Below, piece after piece: positions 46,045 through 56,385 of a stretch of 64,000 bases of DNA. The DNA is taken from NCBI RefSeq assembly GCF_002288925.2, contig NW_022098023.1, positions 32,089,689 through 32,153,688 of the forward strand, in the 5' to 3' direction. The position numbers and the translations under genes were made by a program. Source of the stretch: Delphinapterus leucas. Taxonomy: Eukaryota; Chordata; Mammalia; Artiodactyla; Monodontidae. Position 1 is the first letter of the stretch. Each line of letters begins with the position of its first letter. The notes beneath the pieces were generated by a model. That model had not been told where the DNA came from and did no database searches. It saw only the letters and a program-made list of their open reading frames with translations.

Positions 46045-48135
46045 GTGCTGTGTGTTTCTCTGTCTTCTCATTTTGCTTAACTTTCTGTGTTCGGGTTCTC
46101 TTTTTTGCAGGCTGCAGGTTCGTAGTTCCTGTTGTTTTTGTTGTCTGCCCCCAGTGGCTAAGGTTTGTTCAGTGGGTTGTGTAGGCTTCCTGGTGGAGGG
46201 GACTAGTGCCTGTGTTCTGGTGGATGAGGATGGATCTTGTCTTTCTGGTGGACAGGTCCACGTCTGGTGGTGTGTTTTGGGGTGTCTGTGACCTTATTAT
46301 GATTTTAGGCAGCCTCTCTGCTAATGGGTGGGGTTGTGTTTCTGTCTTGCTAGTTGTTTGGCATAGGGTGTCCAGCACTGTAAATTGCTGGTCATTGAGT
46401 GGAGCTGGGTCTTGGCATTGAGGTGGAGATCTCTGGGAGATTTTCTCCATTTGATATTACGTGGAGCTGAGAGGTCTCTTGTGGACCAGTGTCCTGAACT
46501 TGGCTCTCCCACCTCAGAGGCACAGCCCTGATGCCTGGCTGGAGCACCACGAGCCTGTCATCCACACGGCTCAGAATAAAAGGGAGAAAAGAAGAAAGAA
46601 GGAAAGAAAGAAAGAAAGAAAGAAAATGATTTTTTTTAAGTTATTAAAATAAAAAACAAAAAATAATTATTAAAAAAATTTTTTTAAGTAATTAAGAAAA
46701 GGAAAGAAAGAAGAGAACAACCAAACCAAAAAACAAATCCACCAATGATAGCAAGCACAGAAAACTATACTAAAAAGAACAAAACAGGAAAAAAATGGAC
46801 AGAGAGAACCCTAGGACAAATGGTAAAAGCAAAGCTATACAGACAAAATCACACATGGAAGCATACACATACACACTCACAAAAAGAGAAAAAGGGAAAA
46901 AATATATATATATCATTGCTCCCAAAGTCCACCTACTCAATTTGGGATGATTAGTTGTCTATTCAGGTATTCCACAGATGTGGGTACATCAAGTTGATTG
47001 TGGAGATTTAATCCGCTGTTCCTGAGGCTGCTGGGAGAGATTTCCCTTTCTCTTCTTTGTTCTCACAGCTCCCAGGGTTCAGCTTTGGATCTGGACGCAC
47101 CTCTGCATGTAGGTCGCCTGAGGGCCTCTGTTCTTTGCTCAGACAGGATGGGGTTAAAGGAGCAGCTGATTTCGGGGGCTCTGGCTCACTCAGGCCGGGG
47201 GAAGGAAGAGGTGCGGATGCGGGGTGAGCCTGCGGTGGCAGAGGCCAGCGTGACGTTCCACCAGCCTGAGGCATGCTGTGCGTTCTCCCGGGGAAGTTGT
47301 CCTTGGATCACGGGACCCTGGCAGTGGCGGGCTATACAGGCTCCTGGGAGGGGAGGTGTAGATAGTGACCTGTGCTCGCACACAAGCTTCTTGGTGGCGG
47401 CAGCAGCAGCCTTAGCATCTCATGCCCGTCTCTGGGGTCCGCGCTGATAGCCACAGCTTGCGCCCGTCTCTGGAGCTCCTTTAAGCGGTGCTCTTAATCC
47501 CCTCTCTTCACGCACCAGGAAACAAAGAGGCAAGAAAAAGTCTCTTGCCTCTTCAGCAGGTCCAGACTTTTCCCTGGACTCTCTCCCGGCTAGCTGTGGC
47601 ACACTAGCCCCCTTCAGGCTGTGTTCACGCCGCCAACCCCAGTCCTCTCCCTGGGATCCGACCAAAGCCCAAGCCTCAGCTCCCAGCCCCCGCCCACCCC
47701 AGCAGGTGAGCAGACAAGCCTCTCGGTCTGGTGAGTGCCAGTTGGCACCGATCCTCTGTGCGGGAATCTCTCTGCTTTGCCCTCGCACACCTGTTGCTGT
47801 GCTCTTCTCCACGGCTCCGAAGCTTCCCCCCTCTGCCCACCCGCAGTCTCCCCCCGCGAAGGGGCTTCCTAGTGTGTGGAAACCTTTCCCCCTTCACAGC
47901 TCCCTCCCACTGGTGCAGGTCCCATCCATATTCTTTTGTCTCTGTTTTTTCTTTTTTCTTTTGCCCTACCCAGGTACGTGGGGAGTTTCTTGCCTTTTGG
48001 GAAGTCTGAGGTGTTCTGCCAGCGTTCAGTAGGTGTTCTGTAGGAGTTGTTCCACATGTAGATGTATTTCTGATATATTTGTGGGGAGGAAGATGATCTC
48101 CACGTCTTACTCTTCTGCCATCTTGAAGCTCCTCC
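46045..48135 (-). promoter_or_regulatory. L1 5' UTR / internal promoter region, copy 1
   Basis: 2.09 kb between the 5' terminus and ORF1, more than twice the length of the human L1 5' UTR. The distal 1.1 kb (47,000-48,100) is GC-rich with several CpGs. The proximal part holds an A/purine-rich tract with an (AAAG)n run at 46583-46627 and an A/T-rich segment to about 46,900. Promoter activity is inferred from family knowledge. I cannot show individual factor sites. The many open frames here (both strands) reflect GC-rich composition. Confidence 0.6.
46583..46627. repeat. (AAAG)n purine microsatellite
   Basis: gaaagaaagg followed by repeated aaag units inside the L1 5' UTR. Copy 2 has an (aataaaa)-type tract at the equivalent place (49,690). 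Confidence 0.85.
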
Positions 48136-48239
48136 AGGTCTTGTTTTTGTATCCATTCAGCCAGTATATGTCTTGTGGTTGGAGCCTTTAATCCATTTAC
48201 ATTTACGGTAATTATCGATATGTATGTTCCTATTACCAT
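48136..48239 (-). pseudogene. L1 ORF2 N-terminal fragment, copy 2
   Basis: ATG at 48237-48239, then residues MVIGTYISIITVNVNGLKAP and on to AEWIQKQD, the start of the L1 endonuclease domain, with no internal stop. At 48,136 it runs in frame into the 5' UTR of copy 1, giving a 187-codon open frame down to 47,676 with a meaningless tail. No catalytic residues beyond the first strand remain. Confidence 0.85.
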
Positions 48240-48297
48240 TTTCTTAATTGTTTTGGGTTCGTTATTGTAGGTCTTTTCCTTCGCTTGTGTTTCCTGC

Positions 48298-49148
48298 CTA
48301 GAGTAGTTCCTTTAGCATTTGTTGTAAAGCTGGTTTAGTGATGCTGAATTCTCTTAGCTTTTGCTTCTCTGTAAAGTTTTTGATTTCTCTGTCAAATCTG
48401 AATGAGATCCTTGCTGGATAGAGTAATCTTGGTTGTAGGTTTTTCCCTTTCATCACTTTAAGTATGTCCTGCCACTCCCTTCTGGCTTACAGAGATTCTA
48501 CTGAAAAATCAGCTGTTAACCTTATGGGGATTCCCTTGTGTATTATTTGTTGTTTTCCTTTGCTGCTTTTAATATTTTTTCTTTAATTTTTGATAGCTTG
48601 ATTAATATGTCTTGACGTGTTTCTCTTTGGATTTACCCTGTATGGGACTCTGCGTTTCCTGGACTTGACTATTTCCTTTCCCATGTTAGGGAAGTTTTCA
48701 ACTATAATCTCTTCAAATATTTTCTCAGTCCCTTTCTTTTTCTCTTCTTCTTCTGGGACCCCTATAATTCAAATCTTGGTGCATTTAATGTTGTCCCAGA
48801 GGTCTCTGAGACTGTCCTCAATTCTTTTCATTCTTTTTTCTTTGTTCTGCTCTGCCATAGTTATTTCCACTATTTTATCTTCCAGGTCCCTTATCCGTTC
48901 TTCTGCCTCAGTTATTCTGCTATGGATTCCTTCTAGAGAATTTTTAATTTCATCTATTGTGTTGTTCATCACTGTTTGTTTGCTCTTTAGTTCTTCTAGG
49001 TCCTTGTTAAACGTTTCTTTTATTTTCTCCGTCTTATTTCCAGGATTTTGGGTCATCTTACTATCATTACTCTGAATTCTTTTTCAGGTAGACTGCCTAT
49101 TTCCTCTTCATTTGTTTGGTCTGATGGGTTTTTACCTTGCTCCTACAT
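48298..49148 (-). pseudogene. L1 ORF1, broken, copy 2
   Basis: ATG at 49146-49148. The coiled-coil block is open from 49056 to 48769 (TFNKDLEELKSKQTVMNNTI, then RITEAEERIRDLEDK). It ends at a TGA where copy 1 keeps an arginine codon (CGA in copy 1, TGA here), the usual decay of a methylated CpG. The C-terminal RNA-binding half continues in another frame. The natural stop is the TAG at 48298-48300, about 58 bases before ORF2. Confidence 0.83.
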
Positions 49149-51232
49149 CTGGTGTGTGTTTCTCTGTCTTCTCATGTTACTTAACTTACTGTGTTTGGGG
49201 TCTCCTTTTTGCAGGCTGCAGGTTTGCAGTTACTGTTGTTTTTGGTGTCTGCCCCCTGTGGGTAAGTCTGGTTCACTGGGTTGTGTAGGTTTCCTGGTGG
49301 ATGGGATTGGTGCCTGTGTTCTGGTGGATGAGGATGGATCTTGTCTTTCTGGTGGGCAGGACCGCATCCAGTGGTGTGTTTTGGGGTGCCTGTGACCTTA
49401 TTATGATTTTAGGTAGCCTCTCTGCTAATGGGTGGGGTTGTGTTCCTGTCTTGCTAGTTGTTTGGCATAGGGTGTCCAGCACTGTAGCTTGCTGGTCACT
49501 GAGTGGAGCTGGGTCTTAGTGTTGACATGGAGATCTCTGGGGGAACCTTCACTGTTTGATATTACATGGAGCAGGGAGGTCTCTGGTAGACCCATGTCCT
49601 GAACTCAGCTCTCCCTCCTCAGAGGCACAGGCCTGACACCTGGCTGGAGCACCAAGACCTGTCAGCCACAAGGCTCAGAATAAAAGGAAGAATAAAATAA
49701 AATAAAGTTATTTAAAAAATTTAAAAATTATTAAAAATAAAAAAATTTAAGTTATAAAAAAAAATGGACACACAGAACCCTAGTACAAATGGTAAAAGCA
49801 ATGCTATACAGACAAAATCACACAAAGAAGCATACACATACCCATTCACAAAATGAGAATAAGGAAAAAAATATATATATATCTATATATATCAAAAAAA
49901 GGAAGAGAGCAAACAAATCAATAAACAATGTACAAATGATAATAAACTCTAAATACTAAACTAAGATAAACATAAAACCAGAAACAAATTAGTTGCAGAA
50001 AGCAAACCCCAAGTCTACAGTTGCTTCCAAAGTCTACCGCCTGAATTTTGGGGTGATATGTTGTCTGCTCAGGTATTCCACAGATGCAGGTACATCAAGT
50101 TGATTGTGGAGATTTAATTTGCTGCTCCTGAGGCTGCTGGGAGAGATTTCCCTTTCTCTTCTTTGTTTGCACCACTCCTGGGGTTCAGCTTTGGATTTGG
50201 CCCTGCCTCTGTATGTAGGTCACCTGAGGGCATTTGTTCTTCCCTCGGACAGGACAGGGTTAAATGAGCAGCTGATTCGGGAGCTCTGGCTCATTCAGGC
50301 CGGGGGGAGGGAGGGGTACGGATGCGGGGTGAGCCTGCAGTGGCAGAGGCAGGCATGACGTTGCACCGGCCGGAGCCGCGCCATGCGTTCTCCCGGGGAA
50401 TTTGTCCCTGGATCACGGGACCCTGGCAGTGACGAGCTATACATGTTCCCAGGAAGGAAGGTGTGGAGAGTGACCTGTGCTCGCCCATAGGTTTCTTGGT
50501 GGTGGCAGCAGCCGCCTTAGCATCTCCTGCACGTCTCTGGGGTCCATGCTGATAGCCACGGCTCACGCCCATCCCTGGAGCTCATTTAGGCAGCGCTCTG
50601 AATCCCCTTTCCTCGCGCACCCCAAAACAATGGTCTTTGCCTCTTCGGCAGGTCCAGACTTCTTCCCGGACTCTCTCCCAGCTAGCCGTGGCGCACTAGC
50701 CCCCTTCAGGCTGTGTTCACGCCGCCAACCCCAGTCCTCTCCCTGGGATCCGACCTCTGAAGCCCGAGTCTCATCTCCCAGCCTCCACCTGCCCCGGCGG
50801 GTGAGCAGACAAGCCTCTCGGGCTGGTGAGTGCCAGTTGGTACCAATCCTCTGTGCGGGAATCTCTCCGCTTTGCCCCCGCACACCTGTTGCTGTGCTCT
50901 TCTCCGCGGATCCGAAGCTTCCCCCCTCTGCCCACCCGCAGTCTCCCCCCACGAAGGGGCTTCCTAGTGTGTGGAAACCTTTCCTCCTTCACAGCTCCCT
51001 CCCACTGGTGCAGGTCCCATCCATATCCTTTTGTCTCTGTTTTTTCTTTTTTCTTTTGCCCTACCCAGGTACGTGGGGAGTTTCTTGCCTTTTGGGAAGT
51101 CTGAGGTGTTCTGCCAGTGTTCAGTAGGTGTTCTGTAGGAGTTGTTCCACATGTAGATGTATTTCTGATGTATTTGTGGGGAGGAAGATGATCTCCACGT
51201 TTTACTACTCCGCAATCTTGAAGGTCTCCTCT
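49149..51232 (-). promoter_or_regulatory. L1 5' UTR / internal promoter region, copy 2
   Basis: Same layout and length (2.08 kb) as in copy 1. The 5'-most 450 bases are nearly identical between copies, while 50,200-50,560 differs more from its counterpart 47,070-47,440. A 216-codon frame is open antisense to it (50477-51127) and a 156-codon frame is open in sense (50771-51241). Both look like GC-rich by-products (see findings). Confidence 0.6.
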
Positions 51233-51300
51233 GTTGGCCATTTTGTATGTCTTCTTCAGTAAAGTATCTAATCAGGTCTTCTGTGAATTTTTAAAATCAG
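51233..51300 (-). mobile_element. Older L1, right part after the composite insertion
   Basis: Starts with the second copy of gttggccatttt (51233-51244) and continues 'gtatgtcttcttcagtaaagtatctaatcaggtcttctg', which follows directly in L1 consensus after 'tgttggccat'. Confirms that one L1 was split by the 10.24-kb unit. Confidence 0.7.
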
Positions 51301-51359
51301 ATTTTTTTTTGCTACTGGCTCCAGGCTTCACCCTTGAAATCAAACCTCCACAGAGCCCC

Positions 51360-51590
51360 AAGAGAGACCTTTCTAAAATATACATCTGAATATCTCATTT
51401 CCTGGCTTAAAAGCATCCCATGGTTTCCCCTTATCTTCCGGAAGTTTCCTGAGAATAAGGTGTAAACCGTAGGGGTTAGCACACAATACACTTTGCCATC
51501 TGACTCTTGCTTTTTCTCTCTAGCCTCATCTCTCCACACTTAAGTTCTTCCTCCTCATGTTTCGGCTTTTAACGTTTAGGAGGTCTTTTT
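51360..51590 (+). repeat. L2 fragment (possible)
   Basis: 'tggcttaaaagcatcccatggtttccccttatcttc' and 'ctctctagcctcatctctccacac' resemble the plus-strand L2 phrases around 'cccctgcttaaaacccttcaatggc' and 'ccagcctcatctc'. Confidence 0.45.
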
Positions 51591-52639
51591 ATGCCATTGC
51601 CCTTTATGATACTACTAGTTGGACTAGAAATATAATACTAGATGCAAATTGTAAAGCTCAAGCAAAGGTTAGAGCATGTGAGAGTTTTCACGTGTTGGTG
51701 AATGAACCTCCAAGATGTGGTGTTGCTTGCTAGAACTGCAGTTATCTGAGTCTGGTATTTCCCATGAACCCTACTTCCCTCTATACATCTTTTCCTTAGA
51801 AAAGAAAGGCGCTTTGCTCCCAGCAAAGTGGTTAGCAAGAAATCAACAAGCTCTTGAGGGATTTGCCCATCTCTACAAGACAGAGAACAAATTCCTACTG
51901 TTTGTCAGGTTTCTGTGAATTTATAAAAACAAGTTTCCCAGACATGAAGGTACAAAACTCAGATGTAGAGGCAGAAAAACATCATAGTACAAAAAGTCAT
52001 TCAATTCTCTTGGAAGCACTGTGCTTATTAAAGGCATAAACACTAGGTACAGAAAGTTCAGTAATCCTTTTCCTAAGGGAAATAATAGTTTTTACATTAC
52101 AAAATCAAATGGTTGCTCCTTATTTGAAGGATGAAAATAAAGTGCCATTTTGGAGACGAAATAAAGTGTAACCAAGTCAAATACTTGCATCTGAATGGAG
52201 GGTCAGTCATTTTCCATCGTCAATAGCTTTCATCCAAGTGTATTTATAATGCAGTCAGGTTTTGTTTTTACTTCTCCCAGGTTGTATATCTTTACCATTG
52301 GTTGAGATTCTGGCATAATCACAGAAACCCATCCACTCACTTAATTCTTAGCTCTTTGGGCTCTCCCTGCACGTCCTACAGGGAAGCCAGGACATGGGAA
52401 GCAGGCAATTCAGCACCATGGGGAGCCTTTATCACAGAGCTATTGCCTCTCTCTGTTCTCACAACAATTGCAATATTGATAAGCAATAAAATTATACCTG
52501 ACAACTACTTCCTCAGGAAAGAAAAGGAAGTAAAGAGACCATGCTTTGAGTTACTTTGTAGAAGTGATCTCCCATATAAAAAAGACTCAAAAGTAGTTAT
52601 TTTTGAAAGCGATGGATTCCTGCCACCACACTGCAGCTC
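51591..52639. other. Unique sequence, no gene recognised
   Basis: Open frames up to 119 codons (52302-52661) without motifs or splice context I trust. Confidence 0.4.
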
Positions 52640-52765
52640 GGCACACCAAGCCCAGAAGTGAAGTGTTTTGCCCGAGCTCTTGCAGTTAGTAAGTGGCAGA
52701 ACCAGGATATAAACTGATATTCAAAGGACGTGTTCTTTCCCCTCCATGCCAGCTGCTTCCCAGAA
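52640..52765 (-). repeat. MIR fragment
   Basis: 'gcccgagctcttgcagttagtaagtggcagaaccaggatataaac' and 'gttctttcccctccatgccagctgc' match the minus-strand MIR tRNA-related half. Confidence 0.5.
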
Positions 52766-53452
52766 AAGAAGCATAGCCCTATTGTGATGCAGTTACTTTC
52801 TAGCAAACCAGAAATCTAAATCTGGAAACTGATTCTAAGCAATTCCTATGGCTTCCTTGTATCTTGAATAATGAGCGGATCATGCAGAAAATAGGTTCCA
52901 CATCTCATGGTTTCCATTTTCGTTCTGTTGTAATGAACATTATTACAATGATACTGACTCTCTAAATTCTGGGTTTTGATTTCATTAAAAGGAGTTTACA
53001 ACTCAACAAATATCTCCAGGACAAGTGGAGGCAATGATAAAAGATATCAAGGCACAGAAAAGGGATTACTACCTTAAACGTAAAACCACCTCTTCTTCCC
53101 CTGTACACACCTTTAACCTCAAATGAAATCTTCTCTTTGAATGTCGCATTGTGATGAACAATGAAATGCAAAGGAATTACCCTTGTGTTACCTCTGCGGA
53201 TATTACAAGTTTGGACTACAATCCATAGTAGTATCCTTCATGAACTCAACCACTGCTAGTAAATTTAAAAATCAATCTTTCATGGCACCAAAGGTCAATG
53301 TATCACTGGCCTTTTGTTGTTGCTTAGATATCTGTCCCTAAATAGTCCTCTCCAAACATCCATTCACTCAGCAAAGTGTCTGTTGTGTATGCCACATTAT
53401 GCTAGGAAATATAAAAGGCCCAATGGGCTATAGCTCCAAAAACAGACATGTC
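52766..53452. other. Unique AT-rich sequence
   Basis: Nothing recognised. Confidence 0.35.
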
Positions 53453-53813
53453 TTTTTTTATATATATATATAAATTTATTTATTTATTTATGGCTGCGTT
53501 GGGTCTTTGTTGCTGTGCACAGGCTTTCTCTAGTTGCGGCGAGCGGGGGCTACTCTTCGTTGCAGTGCACGGGCTTCTCATTGCGATGGCTTCTTTTGTT
53601 GCGGAACACAGGCTCTAGGCACGTGGGCTTCAGTAGTTGTGGCTCTTGGGCTCAGTAGTTGGGGCTCGTGGGCTCTAGAGCGCAGGCTCAGTAGTTGTGG
53701 CACACGGGCTCAGTTGCTCCATGGCATGTGGGATCTTCCCAGACCAGGGCTCGAACCCGTGTCCCCTGCATTGGCACGTGGATTCTTAACCACTGCACCA
53801 CCAGGGAAGTCCC
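53453..53813 (-). mobile_element. CHR-type SINE, long form
   Basis: Tail (ta)n and (ttta)n at the left, then 'tggctgcgttgggtctttgttgctg', 'ctctagttgcggcgagcgggggct', repeats of 'cagtagttgtggc', 'gcatgtgggatcttccc' and head 'ccaccagggaagtccc' at the right. Imperfect flanks ccaaaaacagacat (53436) and ccaaaaccaggcac (53812). Confidence 0.93.
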
Positions 53814-53879
53814 AAAACCAGGCACTTCTTACATCTCTACTACTCTCCTCATAATATAAACAAACATCATCTCCCACCT

Positions 53880-54385
53880 AGAACACGGCAGCGGCCTTCT
53901 AAATGGTCTCTGAAGTCTTTTGAAAATCAAAATCCAACTGCAACACACGCCTATTAAATTCTTCCAATGACTGCTTATTGCAATTACAACAAAAATCGAG
54001 GGCTTTACCTTGACCTACAAAACCTGCACGATGTGACCCCTGCTATGCTCTGGCCACACTGCAACTTTATGTTACATATTCCCTTTACCTGGAGTGATTT
54101 TGCCTCAAATCTTCACACATCTGGGATTCTCCCCATCATTCAGGTTCACCTGAAACGTTACCTTCTCAGAGAGACCCCTCCTGAAGATTCCATCTTAAAT
54201 AAAAATAAACTCTCTACAATATTTTCCTCTTTAAATACTCTTTGGAGCATGTATTATGATATGAAATAATTTTTAAACTGTTTAATATCTGTTGTTATCA
54301 CTAGACTGTCAATCCCTTGAGGACGGGGAACTTAGTGATTTTATTTACCACTGATTCCAGGGCCTTAAGCAGAACCTGGTTCACC
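53880..54385 (+). repeat. L2 3' end
   Basis: 'ctacaaaacctgcacgatgtgacccctgctatgctctggccacactgc', 'catattccctttacctggagtgattttgcc', 'cattcaggttcacctgaaacgttaccttctcagagagacccc' and 'ctagactgtcaatcccttgaggacgggg' are the L2 3' order, well preserved. Confidence 0.65.
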
Positions 54386-54394
54386 CAGGATCTC

Positions 54395-54895
54395 AAGAAT
54401 ATCACATATTTAAAGTATACAGTTCGGGTTTCCCTGGTGTCTCAGCAGTTAAGAATCCGCCTGCCAATGCAGGGGACACGGTTTCGAGCCCTGGTGCAGG
54501 AAGAGCCCACATGTGGTAGAGCAACTAAGGCCATGCACCACAACTGCTGAGCCCACGTGCCACAACTACTGAAGCCCACATGCCTAGAGCCTGTGCTCTG
54601 CAACAAGAGGAGCCACCGCAATAAGAAACCCGCGCACCACAAGGAACAGTAGCCCCTGCTCGCCACAACTAGAGAAGGCCCGTGCAGCAAAGACCCAACA
54701 CAGCCAAAAATAAGTAAATAAATTAGTTTAAAAATAAATAAAGTATACAATTCATTCATTTTTTTGTGTATTCAGTCATGTAGGCATCACCCTAATCAAT
54801 CTTAGAACATTTAGATTGCTGCAAAAAGAAGTCCCACACTCATTAACTGTCGCTCCCCATTCTTCCTCCATCCCCAAACACAAACTTTTAAAAAC
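54395..54895 (-). repeat. Ancient L1M 3' region split by a SINE
   Basis: 'tttaaagtatacagttc' before the SINE and 'aaagtatacaattcattc', 'gtgtattcagtcatgtaggcatcacc', 'caatcttagaacattt' after it match the minus-strand L1M phrase 'aaagtgtacaattcagtgg…gttgtgcaaccatcacc'. Confidence 0.5.
54426..54739 (+). mobile_element. CHR-type SINE, long form, with 14-bp target duplication
   Basis: Head 'gggtttccctggtgtctcag', 'aagaatccgcctgccaatgc', 'cacaactgctgagcccacg', 'gccacaactagagaaggcccg', then (taaa)n. aaagtatacagttc (54412-54425) and aaagtatacaattc (54740-54753) flank it, 13 of 14 identical. Confidence 0.93.
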
Positions 54896-56027
54896 AGAAA
54901 CAGTGGTATGTAGAAACTAAGAAAAGTAATGCGGAGGAACAAAAGAAACTAAAGGAAGAAACAGCAACAGCCAGGGAGGTGTAGGAAAAAATGAGCAAAG
55001 CCATACGTGGATGGAGATAAATAAATGATCATGTTGTTCACTCCAAATCCACATTTCAGCAAGCACCCTAGTGATGCCAGCACCACAATGGGCTCACTTC
55101 CTTAACCAATAGTCCTCCTCTTGTCAGAAGGGGAAACACATATACTAGTTAAAGATACCTTATCAGGACCTGTTTAAACACAACTTGCCAGAATATAATA
55201 AAAATGAAACTAAATAACCAGACTGTTGACCACAATTCTGTTACAATGAAAGCCATAGAATATTTCATAACTTAGGAAGTTACTGAGATGGCAAAACTTA
55301 CAAGTTGATCATTTTTTCTACAGCCCAAAAGGAGTTTCCATTCCTGACACTCTGTGATATAATAATGAATTATAAAACATTTTCCATCATATTGGCAGGA
55401 ATAATGTCTTGGACCATTCAAACATCTGAGAAGACTTCTTATTTTTACAACATCTTCTCCCTCATCTGATTTAATTATTTAATAGAAGGTCATTCTTGGA
55501 CAAAGGGTCACAGAATACTGTTCTGGTGTCTTGACCTTCCACGCTCACATGTTCAGGAAACACGTGGAACGTCATGTTAGCCCGCCCAAGTTGAAGCTAT
55601 GACTCAGATTTTGCCAGCTGCAATCTCACTCTCCTTCATCTAAACTTTTGCACCTTTCAAGACCACAGAAGTCTAACTCAGTGATAAGACAAGGAAAAAC
55701 ACCTAGAAGTAAATTTTCCAGGAGCCTGACTTTCTTAAGTTTTGAGGTAATTGCCATAGGTTCAAAAAGAAGAGGAGTTTACATGTAGCTGGAAAAATCT
55801 ACACTGTACGGGAATCATGCAGGTAGGATACCAGTTGTTAAGAAGGGCTCCCTTAAAGACTGTGTTGCTAGGTCGTTGATAAATAAAAACAAACAAGGTT
55901 AACTACAGAAGTACTGAGTCTGGACATGACTTCTTGGACAGAGAAATCAATAAAATGCCACTTCATGAGGTAAGAAGAATGAGATTAAACATACAAAGTC
56001 TACTAGCATTTTTTTCTTTCTTTTTTT
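54896..56027. other. Unique sequence
   Basis: No gene or repeat recognised. Confidence 0.4.
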
Positions 56028-56385
56028 TAAAATAAATTTATTTATTTATTTTTGGCTGGGTTGGGTCTTCGTTGCTGCATGTGGGCTTTCTCTAGTTGTG
56101 GCGAGCGGGGGCTAGCGGGGGCTACTCTTCGTTGCGGTGCGCGGGCTTCTCATTGCGGTGGCTTCTCTTGTTGCAGAGCATGGGCTCTAGGCGCACGGGC
56201 TTCAGTAGTTGTGGCATGAGGGCTCAGTAGTTGTGGCTCACCGGCTCTAGAGCTCAGGCTCAGTAGTTGTGGCACACGGCCTTAGTTGCCCCGCGGCATG
56301 TGGGATCTTCCCAGGCCAGGGCTTGAACCTGTGTCCCCTGCACTGGCAGGCGGATTCTTAACCGCTACACCACCAGGGAAGTCCC
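56028..56385 (-). mobile_element. CHR-type SINE, long form (left arm of an inverted pair)
   Basis: T/(ttta)n tail at the left, 'tggctgggttgggtcttcgttgctgc', 'gcgagcgggggctagcgggggc', the 'agtagttgtggc' repeats, 'gcggcatgtgggatcttccc' and head 'ccaccagggaagtccc' at the right end. Contains a short internal duplication of 'gcgggggcta'. Confidence 0.93.

Larger units (their letters stand above)
40993..48135 (-). mobile_element. L1 copy 1, complete length, decayed
   Basis: About 7.1 kb: 5' UTR 2.09 kb, ORF1, short intergenic stretch, ORF2, and a 3' UTR of about 0.3 kb ending in an A-rich tail (T run at 40,990). Its 5' terminus reads ggaggagcttcaagatggc on the minus strand, similar in kind to the ggaggagccaagatggc start of human L1. 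ORF1 and ORF2 carry stops and shifts, so the element is dead as a source of protein. Confidence 0.82.
40993..51232 (-). mobile_element. Composite L1: complete-length L1 plus the 5' third of a second L1, one target duplication
   Basis: Read on the minus strand from 51,232: L1 5' UTR, ORF1, about 104 bases of ORF2, then abruptly a second L1 5' end at 48,135. From there a whole L1 follows down to the 3' UTR at 40,993. The only direct repeat I find is gttggccatttt outside both ends. The older L1 at the target rejoins correctly across the composite. Hence the 10.24-kb unit appears to have entered as one piece. The two 5' parts differ visibly, more in the ORF1-proximal 5' UTR than near the very 5' end, so they are not a fresh tandem duplication. 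Possible origins are retrotransposition of a read-through transcript from an L1-in-L1 source, or template switching between two L1 RNAs. Confidence 0.78.
48136..51232 (-). mobile_element. L1 copy 2, 5' portion only
   Basis: 3.1 kb holding a full 5' UTR, ORF1 and the first 104 bases of ORF2, ending abruptly at 48,136 against the 5' end of copy 1. There is no poly-A or target duplication at that edge. The 5' terminus reads gaggagaccttcaagattgc on the minus strand. Confidence 0.8.

Noticed and set aside
40993..48135. Active, coding-competent L1
   Set aside because: ORF1 and ORF2 both contain several stops and frameshifts, including TGA and TAG within the first 70 codons of ORF2.
50477..51127. 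216-codon open frame as a host gene
   Set aside because: It lies wholly within the L1 5' UTR, antisense to the element. Kept only as a low-key L1 observation.
48136..51232. Simple local tandem duplication of the L1 5' third
   Set aside because: The two copies differ substantially in the middle of the 5' UTR and by an indel of about 20 bases before ORF2, so a recent duplication does not fit. An old duplication cannot be excluded without alignment.
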